Position numbers and translations under genes: made by a program. A stretch of DNA of 64,000 nucleotides from Stratiolaelaps scimitus (taxonomy: Eukaryota; Arthropoda; Arachnida; Mesostigmata; Laelapidae), in the NCBI GenBank assembly GCA_019614645.1, contig JABWDB010000046.1, positions 2,370,001-2,434,000 on the forward strand, given 5' to 3'. The notes beneath the pieces were generated by a model. It did no database searches. It saw only the letters and a list, made by a program, of their open reading frames with translations, and was not told where the DNA came from. Positions 1 to 14,075 of this stretch are shown one piece after another; position 1 is the first letter of the stretch, and the number at the start of each line of letters is the position of its first letter.

Positions 1-3000
1 GACCGGAAAAGCTTTCCATTTTCAGTGAAGGTTGCTAGCAGCAGCCGGAAAATGCGCCAGACCTTACACCCGAGCAGCCGAGCCCGCGCAGAGCGCCGTC
101 GGGAGGGACTACGCATCGAATCGGTCTGGTATTGTTTCGCGAGTTGACAGAAAGGTCTCTGTTCTGCTCGTTTCTGTGGAATAAGCAGAACAGCTTAAAT
201 CTTCGTCATTCATCAGAATAGCAAACGGCAAAACGCACTCTGCGTAAGATGAGTGTCGTACCATGGTGTACGAAGTGGAGTGAGATCGAACGAATTTCGA
301 TAGAACACGCCAATGCTAGTAGTAATATTATCATTAATGTGTAATTAAGGTTGTGCTTATTAAATGTTGTTATTGTTGTTGTTCGGCATCGTCGTCTTCC
401 CGCGTTAAGAAAATGTTCGCGTCAGCGAACCTCAGTTCTATTATAATACAATTATATTTACAATTCTACACTTCGACGTACACGCTGCCACCGACGCAAA
501 CCCTTCTGCTCACGAGAGTGTGACAGCTATAACCTAATTGTCTCCAGAAGTATATTAATTAACACAAACATGACTAAAGCAATTTAAAGGAAACTGTTGG
601 CTTGTACGCTCGTAGGCGTTTATTCCTGTTCGACGCCGTCACAGGGGATTGTGCTACACCTCACTGAGCAACGAAAAACATAATAATGAAAAACGCCCCT
701 CGGCGATGTCTTTCAATTGAATTCGCTGATTTTATTTCTCTTTCGCTCGGATACGGATGATGCTTGCCGCATCGAAATCATCAATATCCCAGCGTTGATT
801 GGCTTTTAATGAACAATGAAACAAACAGAATTTGACACTTTTCCTTGCTCATCGATTGTCGTTATCTCAACAACGGGAACGAGCGACGTGTGCCTCTGCT
901 TCTAGAGACACTCGGAACGGGGAACTGGTTCATGAAACTATTCATATTATTATTATAAGTAACACACATAATTGAGCTACCGGAACACGCCGCCAACGTC
1001 GACAATGTGTGCATACTAAACCACTATATATATATATATATATGCGCGACAAGATGCCAGTGATATATATATATATATATCATAAGGCGAGTCCATCTAA
1101 GGAAGCAGTAGTCACTTGCATTTGTGATTTTCTTCGAATCATCGCAGGACCAACGCATTGTACGCGAGTGTATTGTATTATGAGGTAGAAACACCAATTA
1201 ACTTCGAATCGATCAATGGCAATATCAGCAATAATAACAACTACAATGGGCAACGTACCCAAAATTCGCTCTTCCTCAAAAAATACACAAAGTAGTATAC
1301 TAATATCTCTCATTAACCACTTCTATTGATTATCCCCCCCCACCTCTCTCTCGCTTCCTAACTCTGGTTAACACCGTATTATGTCGTTGTCCGCTGGTAG
1401 ATAGCCCAGTGAGCGTAGAGATATCGTGTCCAAATTAATGATCGTTACGTTGCGTTCTAATTCGATTTTTCATTATCTGATGTCATTAACGCTACATGCT
1501 GTTATTGCACACGCCACTCCGCCGTCTGCTGTGGAATCAGGCGTCGGCTTGAGTTACCCGTCATGTTTGGGTCGGTGGGTCTCTGCGGGTGAGTGCGTAC
1601 AATATGTGCTCGGATTTTTTCACACCTGGGCGGTCCTTGATGTTCTTTCTTTTGGATTATTTCTGCTTCGGCTTGCGCTGCCCGTGCCGCCGTCGTTGTT
1701 GATAGACCGTCCTGTGGTGGTATGTTATTAGACTACATCTTAGATCGCGCGAAAATAACGACCACGAGACCACCCAGATCGAACCGCTGAAGGTGGCTCC
1801 GTATTGTTGGCAAGACATCCGTGCTCATGTTGAGACACACCCGGTTCAGCAACGGGATCCAACCGTCGACGCTGTAGTGGTGCGTTCGGTCTTACCATAG
1901 ATCCACTGCCGACTATCCACTAACTAACCAATGATCATCTGTCTAAGTAGCAACAGATAAGTTTTACACATGAGGCAACAATATCGACGACTCTACCTAT
2001 AGTCTATGGAGTCATGCTGTTCTTCCGGGCCTTTGTTTATAACTTTCACTATATTGTTTTGTCGTGGCTTTTTTTCAAAATTAATTAATAGTTCGATACA
2101 CACACACACACACATATACCAGCCACCGTGTGATAATTAGTAGATATATCTCCAGCCGTAGCTTACTGATTAAGGGAGGTGGGCTCGTGGTAATAAGCAA
2201 GTAAATTAAAGTCATCTTAGTGTGTTGCTGGGCCGATGCAATTAGCAAAAACAGAATGATATGAAGCCCCATGGCAAATGAGCAGTTCATCATGTGGTGC
2301 CCGTGATATGCTCGTCGTACGACGACATATTGTATAGATTTATAGTACTAGTATTCTAAAAGCAATAGCTAAATGGGTTGGAAGAGTTCAAAAGAAAAGC
2401 CAAATAAATAAGAATAGGTAATTCGATATAAATTTACTTAATAGAGATTTTATTACCACAATATGCACTGACATGATACGAGATACAGGCAGACTCTCCT
2501 TTATAGCGGAAAAAAACCCTGTAAAATATATAGTACGCCTGCCAGCCTCAGGCTGCACAACAGACAGCTAACATCCCCCGATGAAATCCTACAGTAAGGT
2601 GCCAAGTTGAACGCGATAAGTTCCAACCCGGTTGAAACCTGCGCACCTGAAACGCTATCACCAAAGGTTAGCTACAAAAGCAAAAGCCTCCATGGTCCGT
2701 TCAGCACCGCCCGAAATCAGATCGTTCTAAAGGAATGACTACAACAGACACGTTGTATCCTTTTCTCATTGATGGAGTTCTCCTTCCCGCGCCTCTCTCG
2801 GCTTGGTTTTTGATTTCGGTTGACGAATGCAACCTGCCACACAAAGGAACAATCCGACTCGTACAAACTTCGCCGGATTTCAGAGTCGCCGTATCAATAT
2901 AGTATATTATTACTCTAGTGCTGGCCACCGCTTCGCTCTGTGGTCCATCGTGTGCGACCGCTCTCGACACAATCATCGAGGCAATGGCGGCTAGCCCGAA

Positions 3001-4332
3001 GGGCTTCTGCAGTAGGGACACCTTCAAAATTCGATCATCCTTATGACCGTCTTTGCATCGGTCGCTTCGACCCTATGAATAGTTATATCAAGGTCTATAG
3101 ATTAAGCCCACCGTGGGGTCAGGGGACAGTGGGCTACACTGAAAATTCAAGGCGTCCAGTCAACGGTTAAATTATAGATTCTTGGTCACACAATATTGTA
3201 CGCGTGCCTGCCTGTATATAGGTACAGATCTACGTATGTGCGCGTGTGTGGATTATTCTCGTTATTATTATTATTGGTATTGATATATCTTTGGTATAGG
3301 CCACATCGAGGAGTAGTGTACTAGAGAATTGGATAGACGAGGGATCATAAATGAATTATTATTATTATCGTACCCGCAATATACTATCCGATATTGTCGT
3401 ATCAGATATCGCTCGTGTATACACTCCGATAAACACATGACACGCAGATACCATATATTGGAATTTGTGTTGGCCCGGCCATAACGGTCTCTTTCACAGT
3501 GTAAATAAGCGCAGGTCATAATAGCATCTCATGCATAGCCCATGTTTCCAGTTCATGCTATATCTGCCATCTGAAACGCACGTAAATAATAATAATAATC
3601 TTATTATTATTATTAGGTGAACGAGTAGCCACGACAACGCGGTACCTTTGATCGTTGCTATTGTCGCTGCTGCTGCTTCTGCCGATGAGTAGAAATAAAT
3701 AGGTGTGTTGGCTGTTCGTGACCAATCGGGATACATTGAACTGGTCATATATATATATATACGCTAAATTGTTGGCACTGTCTTTCCCTAGTTAATCATG
3801 AGAAAAATGCAGTGAGCTGATGTACGCGTATGATAGATATGAGCGGATTAAATAGACGTTATCAAACATTGTGCTTCTTCGACGGGAAAACTATAATTCA
3901 GCTCTCGGCAATAGCATAAATATATCCCGTTGAGTTAAGCGCTCGCGGATAAATGTAGCCCTGGCAGCGGACGACATTCGACACAATTATTATAGTGAAA
4001 TACTACTGGATCCAGTCTGGGCTGTTTGTGGTGCTTTGCGCATTGAGCGACTCCGAGAGTATTTGAGAAGCTCTATTTGATGCCTAATTATCTCTCGCGT
4101 TATAATTGAGACTAGTGGCCATTTTGATCTCTAGTCTACGGTATCGTATGATGTGGTATCGATGTGACAATTAGCAACAATGTACGCACCGAATGATACC
4201 TGCTCGATGATGCGACCAAATGATTATCGTCGCCAGGCAACAGATGGTATATGAATGTAATTTTGCTGCGTCGATTAGCTCATAATTTTCTGTCGTCTTC
4301 TGCCTCTAACTAACTGGATTGCTGCATTTGTG

Positions 4333-4365
<33 letters not shown>

Positions 4366-6509
4366 ATATGTGGAGATAGATTATCGGCTCGTGAGACATG
4401 CCTCACTGCAACGAACAGATCTCTGTTGCGCACCGATATGATGATGGGGACCACCGTGGATGAATTCAACAGCGTCAAATGCATAGCGGGTTCCTGCATC
4501 AAGAACGAAAAAAAAACCCCGAAGTGGATATGCACACATTTGTCTCATCATTGGCATCAAGTCAATGTGAACAGTAAACAAAAAAAGCAACACTTCCCCA
4601 CTCATTTATTACCGACCAACCAAAGGTTGCTCAGCCAATGTTAGCCTCGTCTCTCCCGCAGGTAACGGCCAACTGCAAACCAATAAAACGCATCAATGTC
4701 AATATCAGTCGTAGAACAACCGTCAATAGACAACGAGAGGCGGTCTCGAAAAGGCGTGCGGTTTTTTCTGAGAACTTTCCCATTGCACTCGCTCGCGTCC
4801 ACGCTACAAACCAGCAAAGGTCGAACTATCGATATTTGCTATTCGATATCGATATTCACTCGGCTCAAAGTTCTGTTTGCATAAATAAGTCGACCACAGC
4901 AGACAGCAGGATTTGATCGGTGCTTGCCACCAGAAGGTGCCTTCTTGATATCTGTCGACGTGGATCAGCGGCGATGTGTTGACCGACAAATGCCATAGGA
5001 AAGCGTTATGCGAAGAGCAATATAGCATATTTTCTAGAATTCTTCTACGAGTTGCCGTGACCGTGTCCCCATTTTTCTTCTCGATTGTCGGATGGAGGTG
5101 GTCAGGGGGGAAGGGGGGGGTAGGTGGTTGTGTCTCTATGAAATCTCGAGAGAATTGAAACCTGATAATAATGATAAGCAATTTGGATGCATACGCGAGT
5201 CAGCATAGATGCAGCAATGCTGACACGGATGCTCTGCTGTGGTAAGTATTCGGTGCTGATAATAATAGTAATAATAAGAGTAATAACAATATTAAGAATA
5301 ATAATCATTGAACCTAGAAATGGCTAATGAATGGCAATGTGTGGTAAGTCCGTGTGGCATATAATGCTATTTATAGTGAGGTGCCGAGACAGAATCCAAA
5401 CTGTAGAATTCAAACAAGTTACCTACTTCTTGCTGAGCGTGAGAAACGTTTACGAGTTCATGTCCCGCAGTAGGTCACGGTGTTGACATGCATTAGCATA
5501 GCAACAGTTAAGCATTGTATGCAGTTCCTTCCCTGGGCAAAATCTGCAAAACCCTGGCCAAAACCTGCGAAAAATTCGACCGTGCCGCGTACGAGCTTAA
5601 CATTATCCATATGTCCTCAAGTTCTCTTCATCTCAGTGTCAAGCAAATCAGGCTCGAACTCAATTCTTAATTTTGTTCTTCGCCCTCAGCTATTCCCCTA
5701 TCTAATAGGCCTCAGCACTTATCCTTTAGGTATTACTATGAGAACCAGTCGGGGCCACCACCTTTGCTTATTTTTCTTTTCCTTACTTGCACTTCTTGGC
5801 AACAAGAATCCTCAGATGAAATAAAAGATGGTATGAACTCCAAAGGTTATCCGCGTCTGACTTCCTAACATAAGAAGTGCTAGCTGTATCATAATTCAAA
5901 GTCAAACAGCGTCGTTGTCCCATAGGCCGGTATTGGATACGTTCGTGCAAATATATACGAGGAAGTACGATTCATACACCTTGTCAATTGGGGTATCGTT
6001 CGAATGTTGCCATTTGTTGAACTCGCTGTATTTTTTGATCGAAATCAAGATACGTCGACTCTCACTGACTGAAACCAACCCAGATATCAATTTGGTAACT
6101 ATATGCATATATTAGGTCCAGTTCCCCCACCCACTCCATATTCCGTCTTACAGTTCACATATCGATATTTCAGACCAGAGTATTTTGTAGTTCGTCGATC
6201 GCACTCGTTATGCATTGTCGCTCTATTTGTTGTGCCACTTTCACATAGTTTACCACCATGCAGCTTGTGTGGATGCTATGAATAAACTAAATTTGGATGA
6301 CGATGTCGCAATGTCCCACACATTGCATTACGCCTTACGTCCGAGCAATTGCCTGGTACTCACACAGGAAGCGGATTAAGATTAATTAAGCGGATAAATT
6401 ACTACTGCCTAACACATACTGAAGTACTAATGTGATCGTGTGGCTTTTTACATGAAATTATATAGATGCTAGGTATGTATAGGTACATCTACAAATACAC
6501 ACACATATA

Positions 6510-6540
<31 letters not shown>

Positions 6541-7029
6541 CAAATGAAAAACTACACATTGATGTTCATCAATTTTGCATCTGTAGACGCAAGGATGTGA
6601 ACAGTGAGATACAAAAAGTCACCATTGGCGTATCATCAAGCCACCGAAAACTCATTACATATTGTGTCATGCCATCCGAGAACTAGGGTTATATCACAGT
6701 ATGTTTATAACAGCAAAAAAACAAACGGAACTTATATGAGCCTGCACGCACAGAGAGGCCGACACCCAGCAAGGGTCCCATCGAAGCGTACTTCTATCAA
6801 ATAAATCTATGACAAACGATATATCGTGCGACAAGCAGTGCTATTGTAGTCACCCTTGCCGACGAAGCAGTGCATGATGGACAAAAACAGGACCGACCCA
6901 CAATGAACAACGAGTATCCACCAAAAGCAAAATGAAAGCCGGGCCAATAGAATACTGTATCGAGAAGCCGACAACAATAATAACACCTGATGTATGTATA
7001 TATAATTCCAGTTATATATTTCCAGAAGA
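1..7029. other. noncoding stretch, no gene seen
   Basis: Short open frames occur on both strands but none shows a recognisable domain, codon bias or paired splice sites. The stretch holds AT dinucleotide runs (about 1025-1043, 1062-1081, 4333-4362, 6497-6525 followed by a T run), a short CA run near 2100, AAT-type trinucleotide runs (near 3590-3616 and 5258-5305) and one old SINE copy listed separately. It is most likely intergenic or a large intron. Confidence 0.6.
5680..5861 (-). repeat. SINE-A copy, 5'-truncated
   Basis: On the minus strand this matches the body of the SINE-A family best seen at 55,081-55,329. Shared landmarks are the stretch after the tRNA-like head, the 'tttggagttc' block, 'ggccccg..aggt..tcatag' and the 3' part around 'aatacctaaagg' and 'gctgagg'. 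The tRNA-like head is missing. The match is diverged, so this is an old copy far outside the defensin array, showing that the family is dispersed. Confidence 0.7.
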
Positions 7030-7740
7030 AAGTCTTCTGGAGCACGAACAATGAACGCGAAAAGTGAAAGTTTCGACCCCCTCCGTTTGAGGACGGGTCA
7101 CCCAGAGAAGTGGCCAGTAACGAGGGTGGCGATCATCAACGAAGGTCCGAACGAAGAAACCACCCAAAATAGAGGAAATAAAGAAAAGAAAATAGCCGAA
7201 AACACCGACAACTTTCACTATCCACCGCAACAGCTATCGAACAACAACAACAGCAACAGCAACAACAGCAGCAGCAACAGCAGTAACAGACCCCAAAAAA
7301 TATGGGTCTGCTCGAGCACGAGAACGCGCCGGGGCGAACGCAGAAGCGTCGATTGATTCCGCCGCCGTGGCCGACGTTGGGTGCGCGCGGACGGCGCTGA
7401 TCGAGACGAACGCACACGCATGGACGGAACGGAACCGCAAAGTCGGCGAAACTGATTTATCACGACGGACGCCAGCCGACTCGGCACAAACACTCGAGCA
7501 ATCGCACAACGAAATCAGCTGGAAATTGTCGCTATTCGTCAACGGGCTTTCGCGCTCGCCTTGCGTTTCGCGTCCGCTGTTGTTTGTTGACGGGGAACAG
7601 CTCCCACTGGCTGACGACGACCGGTTGGACCTTCCAGCTTACGGCGGGTGATGTTGTTATCACGGCGGCAGCAGTCGCCGTCGTCTCCGCCACCGGGACC
7701 GCCGGCGCCGTCACGGCACGACTACTCCACAAGCACGATC
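7030..7740. other. GC/CpG-rich patch with CAR repeat
   Basis: Base composition shifts sharply here, with many CpG dinucleotides and a CAA/CAG run at about 7240-7283. Every frame through the run gives a low-complexity peptide (Asn/Ser or Gln on plus; Cys, Leu or Val on minus), so no frame is favoured. It could be a promoter or first exon of an unseen gene. I see no TATA box, splice-site pair or domain that proves it. Confidence 0.35.
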
Positions 7741-9453
7741 ATATATATATACATGCATAGATAGGGTAGGTAGGACACGGCTATACAGCTGTATATCGCA
7801 GGTGTACTGGTAATAGTGCTGGTAGCGGTGTCGTTGATTGGCGCACCCAGCACCGCGTAGGAGCAACCCTTTTGGCATTTTTATGAAGAGGTCACTGTCA
7901 GTACGAACTACCCTGTCGACGGGTAAGGACAGAATAGACGGCTGTTCCGACAGCTATTGTGTGCTTAGTTAGGCACAGCAGCGTTAGGCGCTCACAAAAT
8001 CATTGTCAAAGCTAGTGTTATAACAACAAGAACTTCTGTGACGCGGAGACCTATATATATACGCAATAGACATCTGTTTTTCTGATAAATTTTCTCATTC
8101 ACATTCTGTTCTATGAGTAGTATCTGGCGCGTTGTATATTCCTCAGTTATTGCCAAACTGAGGCTGCATTCTGGGATAGGGATATGCATTATAAGGTGTC
8201 ACTCAACATAATCCGAGCCATTAGAACCATACGTGTATGTAATGCGCATGCATCTGTCACCTCTTAAAAATTGAGATTTAGACTTGATTATGCGATTGCA
8301 ATGGAGGAGAAGCAAGACACAATCATTCAAATGGCTCACACGCGAGTTTTAAACAAAACGGCCATCATATCGTCCCGGCACGAGATATATACTGCATAAT
8401 GGTGAACGTTTGCCGTTAAAAATTATAGCTATCAATGATTGAACCGTTGCCGTGCTTGGCGTACGCAAACCCATTCCTCCAAAGTTATGACAAGCTGAAC
8501 TTTACGATATATAATATAGATATATGTATATATATAACGAAAAGAGGCAGCCGAAATACTGCTAGTCCAGAGGTGTCTTCGATCGACTAATCCACATTAG
8601 TAGACTAACCACGTCGCTGATATCTATTTTCGCGTATCTATCTCGTCTAGAAATGTCCGAAGCCACGGCATGACACAAACGATTACGGCCCTTTTCGTTA
8701 TGTGCCCGATTTCAAACTTCGTTATCGATATATCACGCCAAGGTTATCACGAATGCGATACGTTTTTACAACTACAACCATCTCGTTCGGTGCTTGTATA
8801 TTTTTTTTTATGCAGAGCCCCTGTGTGCATTCTCGTTGCCAATTTTTTACTACAACTCGACATTGCCGTAAACCGAGGAACTGCGGGCGTACACTGCTTG
8901 ATTGCGTTTTTTTCTTCACTTGAGAGTTGTAAAATTCTCGATTCGCTGTCCAATTCAGTGATATGCTCGAACGTGGCTGGCGAAACCTAAGTTCAGGTTA
9001 GGCCTAAGTAGTGGCTGATACAGTAAACGGTAGCTACAGGCGGAGAGACATAGCCAAGGCGCGAATCCTCACCTCGATCAGATTCGATCCGCTTTCTAAA
9101 GTTGTTATTCCAACTTGAAAAAACCACAAATTGATCCATCTTGAGCCAAGCTCTCTGTCGTCCGTTATTTAATTGTGTCAACAGGCCACCGTCTTGCGAG
9201 GCATCCCTTCACGCCTTGCAATACCGCATCAGGTGGGAGGGCGATGGTTCTTAACATGCATGGACACATAGAAAAATCGGCAGACGGAAATGAAATTAAT
9301 CAGCTGATACAGAACACATCTCAGCGATAGACGATAGTTAGTAGCAACAACTCTCGTTCGTTTCGACAAATCTTGTTACAGAATTGCCTTTAAATGATAC
9401 GAAGCTAGGAGGAACAAGCACCCGTGATGGCTGTTGCCGTAGTTGTTGCCAAA

Positions 9454-9504
9454 TTATACTATATTCTATAAAGTGATTCACTCACTTTATAGAATATAGT
9501 ATAA
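9454..9504. repeat. perfect 23-bp inverted repeat, 5-nt spacer
   Basis: The left arm 9454-9476 is the exact reverse complement of the right arm 9482-9504, with a five-base spacer. The arms are AT-rich, but the match is too long and exact for chance. It does not resemble a terminator of a nearby gene. Confidence 0.85.
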
Positions 9505-10053
9505 AGTATATATATATAACCTGCGACTTACTACTAAAATACATTTATATGTACCGCTGACGGCAGCGAACGGCTCGATGTGGACAGAAATAACCGCCCA
9601 TAACGGTACAGCGTAATGCTCCTGTTTACTTTCGTCGAAGATAGAACAAATGAAGATGCGCACCCGATTTCTTTTGCCGTCGTCAAATAATAGGCAGTGG
9701 CCAAATAGGCCAGTGTCAACAGGCCTGCACAGGTGCAAATTAGAAATCCTGGACTTCTGCTCTGTGGCTGCCCGCGTGGCTATCTGCCTTCCAAACATTT
9801 CTCGGTGCCAGTGATATACATATGTATACACAGAAGCGTTATTACTTTAAACTTCTTCTTCTTATTATTATTATTATTACTGCTGTATGTAGCAATGATG
9901 TGATGTGTATGTTAATTAGTCTGTAAACTTCTGCGCGACCACGGTGAGATCTCCGTACGCGACCGGATGAGACAAGATACACTAAAGGTAACTGGAACTA
10001 TAATATTATTTGATTAAATGGAGCGCGTTTCTGTATAGATTGCACATATGTAT

Positions 10054-10200
10054 ATGTAAAGGTAAAGCTGTATTGATTTATTAAAGGAACTGCATACAAT
10101 GCGTAAGTTCTCTTATATGTCATGCAGCGGAATTCGAACCCCCGGCCTCTGGCTTTTTACAGCCAGAGACTCAGCCGTCCAAGCCACCGCGCTGACAACA
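10054..10200 (-). repeat. SINE-B copy with tRNA-like head
   Basis: Read on the minus strand, this starts with a tRNA-like head: an A-box-like segment, an anticodon-arm-like stem around TGTAAAA, and a B-box of type GGTTCGAATTCC. It ends with a tail of the form 'ctttaataaa..caata..ctttacc'. The same layout recurs at 52,141-52,290. The anticodon arm cannot be folded with a proper seven-base loop flanked by a five-base stem, so this is a SINE rather than a working tRNA gene. Confidence 0.6.
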
Positions 10201-13200
10201 TATGGAAAGTCCTCCCAAAAAAAGACTGCACCAATGTCAATCGTCCACGAACGTCAGAGTTGATCACCAAGTAAAATATTCGAGAAATATTTGAAAGGTG
10301 TTATTTACACATTCCCTTTAATGTAGTAGACATGACTCAGTGAATAGTAACGAGAAATACTAACCCATTTCTACGATTTGTTCTTTGAACATCATCATTT
10401 AATATAACTTGTACCACCTAGATCACCGTCGATTTCGCAGCCGGCTTTAATCGAAACATTAAAAATGATAGAAAATTTGAAAAAAAGGAAAAACAATAGA
10501 CAAACTGCCGACAAAGCTTGCAAAGCTTTCAACACTTATTTTGATATTACGATGCTAAAAGCCAATAACGCACCCGGTTATAAATAGATTGACAGATACT
10601 TATTACACGTCAACACGATATATCGAAACAACGAATTCACCAGGGCGTATGTGTATGCGTCCACCATTGCCTCTGCACCGTCTATGGGAAAGCCAGAATC
10701 AGAGAAAAAGAGCAGATATATATCCAGCACAGGATAAGAGACATTTCCTTCCAAGAGTTTTCGTTTTTGACAGGAAACCGCTCTCCGCAGCTTCGCGCGC
10801 TCAGAGAGCTTTTTTTTTTGCTTCTTCGCTACGGCGGCAGGTCTGCAGTCGCCACGCCGATAGAGCAGGATGTGCTGCCGTCCATGCCGCCAGATGTCAA
10901 CGACTCGTAGATGAATCATCGCCGACGAGAAGATCACATCCACCACGGCATCTGAGCGGTTATTCGGGCGTGCGTTCAGTATCTCTTTTTTTCTCGTCGT
11001 CATCAGATCCCGATCCATCTACACCGTGGTTAAAACACAGCCGCTCTCTGCCGACGATTCACGCACACAGATTTTCACACAGGAGCGCCCATAAGCGCAG
11101 GCCCGCGCGCACGTGGGTGGTTGGAGAGGCACATTTTGTATGGTCGATGACTTGGCCTCCCAATCTCGGTAGCGTGTTCTCGTGGACATGTGGCTCACGG
11201 AATGCTACGGCAACACGGGGACCAGTGTACGACAGGAACGAACGAATGAGTTCGGGTGGCGAAGATGCAAAAAAAAAGTTACAGAAAATATTTCGATTAA
11301 TGAGCGAAAAAAAATAATGTCATCGAAAAATAAAACGAACCGGGAACGACAGCAGCGATCGTTGCACGGCTGTATAGTTTATTGTGACGGAACTCTGCCG
11401 ATATTTATAGGGAAGCGTGTTTGTGCAATTTTATGACACGAACGATGCAAGTGGCTAGCGAGTACAATTCCAGGTCGGTATGGTAACATGAATAGTCAAC
11501 AGGGACAGTGATACAATTATGATTCCGTCTCATATCTCCGTTACGATGCAGAATGTAGCAGCTGGCGTCCCAGGAGGGGGTTGACAGTCGTTACGGGACA
11601 AGAAGGCGATTGTCCTAATGTTTCGCTTCGGTAAAATCGTCCAGTGTCCACGTCCAATTATCCATGTTCTGCATATGGATGTGCTGATACATGCTCGTCT
11701 ATTGAGCAGCTTTTACTATTAAATTTATAGTCTCAATAATAATAACAATAATAAGAATTGTAATAACAATAATAGCTATCGCCAAACAAACGAGGAGAAA
11801 TGTCACATGGGACAAAATGAAGCAACAACATTCGCTTATGGGGGTCCAATACGGGGTATAATAGTCATAATCAATGGACGACTTCTGTGATTATCATGCA
11901 TGTGTTTATATGGAATTTGTATCCGTTTGAAATATTACTGCCGGTCAGTTGCCCATCGTCAACAAGTCTAGAAGCAGTTAAGAGCGCTCTCGAAAAAGTC
12001 ACACAGTGGCCGAGAATGCGTCTCGTCCGTTGTTGATTATTTTGTGACAGAGGTTTGAAGCTGAGATCCTTCATGCAGAAATGTCGGCCTTCCCTGTGAG
12101 CGGGTACCTAGCACAGTAGCGTGAGACTCTCGTTCACTAAAAGCCTCGGAGGGCCTCGAAAACTTGGGCCGCCCGCGATTTGGAACTTACTTAGTTAGCT
12201 GTTGCTAGTATATGCCTCTCCTTGGTTGGTTACGAAATGTAGGAACCCCGCCAGTGTCGAACGTCCATAGAACTCAATCGGGGTTTGATACGGCCATCGT
12301 ATATGTGAATCATTGTCACTTTTGAAATTGTATTTACAATAACATATCACCAATAGCTATTTCAGCAGTTGTCGAGTTTCCAGAGTAGTCATAACAGGAC
12401 GTGTCCATCGAAGGTGCACTGTGTATCGTAGGAAAGATCTCTCCGTTTTTAAGAATCATGTAGTAGTAGTAATAATAATAATAATGATAATAATACTTGT
12501 TTCACAGTACTCTAAATCAAGGTAAATCATACAAGTGTTTCCATGTTCTGTTCAATTGTATGATACTATCTGCACTTGTTTTCATTGCCACGTATACCAT
12601 ATCACGCGTTCAGATCTGCCGCACGATTCCACATAAGGATCAGTCGACGTTTGTTAAGAGTAGAGCGTAACCGATTACTGGGTTGCTCTGAGACTGACGG
12701 GGCTGATGGTTGATACTACGGTGCAAGTGCTGCGCAGATCCGCGGTGAAGTCAGGCGATACCGCCTCACTTATACAGGATTATACTATTATAGTAATGAT
12801 TGTTATCGAAGCGGCGGACGTCTCAAGACGGGGCACAGCCGTCCACAAAGACGCCTTTGACTACAAAAAACACATGACTCGATTAGCTGGCAATTGTCCT
12901 GTTAAGTTCACGACCTTGGAAGAAATGCTTTTTTTTGCTTAAGCAGCAACAATTTGTGGTAACGATCGAGATACGTGGTGTATTTAAACAATGGCTTTCG
13001 CCCATAGGACGACAGTAGTATCCTGTAAAGTCGTGTATTCCCCTTTCCGTTGGACTGTCTGATACCCATCTAAATAAAATTTCAAAGAGAGAGAGCGCGG
13101 CGAAATTGTTTACTCATTTTGAATATGATCATGACATTCATGGTCGATGAAGAATAGAGTCCAGACAGACCGTTGAATCTCAGTCGGTGTCAGGTAGATC

Positions 13201-14060
13201 GAGAATCCTGTGCCAAAAACACAGAGTACACAAATTTCATATCATTCCCAGCTAACTCATTTAGCGAATTACTATGAAAAAGGGCATCGCCGTGTTTAGG
13301 CTGTTCTCACAGATTCGTTATGGCGTACCGTCGAGTCGAGCCAACGAACTGTGCTCTCAAACGTGGGACGCCCGAAGTCCTGGAAAAGAGATCGCCAGTG
13401 ACGACTATCACGACGGAATCACCAAGATATCAAAGGTCATCCAACACGACCGCTAACCTGAGCAACCAGAGTATAGCACATACAAAACAGAGAGAGATAT
13501 ACCGAGAAATCTACCAACGACAGTTAATAAATAACTCCGCGTACTCGATCCACATTTGACGGTGAGCCGAGAACAGGGTAATACTAACAATCACTATTAA
13601 TATGGCGACTCTTCACACGTATCCATAGCATAGTATAGCGCTAGAATCTCGGCTATCAAATTTCGATGCCGGCTGATCCCGTCCGCCGATCACATGCAAC
13701 GGCTTTTATAGTACGGACAACTCGTGATGTTCTCCAATCGAAGCGAGCACCGTCCAGCGCAGAAAACCGAACACCAGACAGACACTGTCCCGAGTTGGCG
13801 AATTAACTAGCTGGTTAGTAGGTCTATGCTCGATGGTACAACCTGGCATGCTTAACCCTGTGAGATGTGTCAGCACGGACAGGCGGTCTGCGGTCTCTGT
13901 TAGCGAACCAGCGCTCGTCAACCGGCTCGAAAGAGCAGGTCGACTTTCTCCTATATCAACCCACCGCCCCCAATGAGATACACGAGTATAATATCATAGC
14001 GGGAAGGTGTAGACAGGTCGTGGTGGTAGCTAAACGCTATCCACAGATATGATGATGACA

Positions 14061-14075
14061 CTAACCTAACCTAAC
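14061..14075. repeat. three copies of CTAAC (TTAGG-type)
   Basis: Three perfect tandem copies of a pentamer that is the complement of the arthropod telomere unit TTAGG. The run is only 15 bases, so it may be chance. Confidence 0.3.

Noticed and set aside
7051..7356. Open frame with Asn/Ser repeats (and antisense Cys or Leu repeats)
   Set aside because: All frames through the CAA/CAG run stay open, so openness carries no information.
10126..10195. Possible working tRNA gene on the minus strand
   Set aside because: The B-box is good, but the anticodon arm does not form a five-base stem with a seven-base loop, and the sequence continues into a repeated SINE tail.
10589..11317. 242-codon plus-strand open frame
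   Set aside because: Arg/Ser-rich reading in a GC-rich patch, with a 146-codon frame open on the opposite strand. No domain, no initiation context or splice support. Probably composition-driven.
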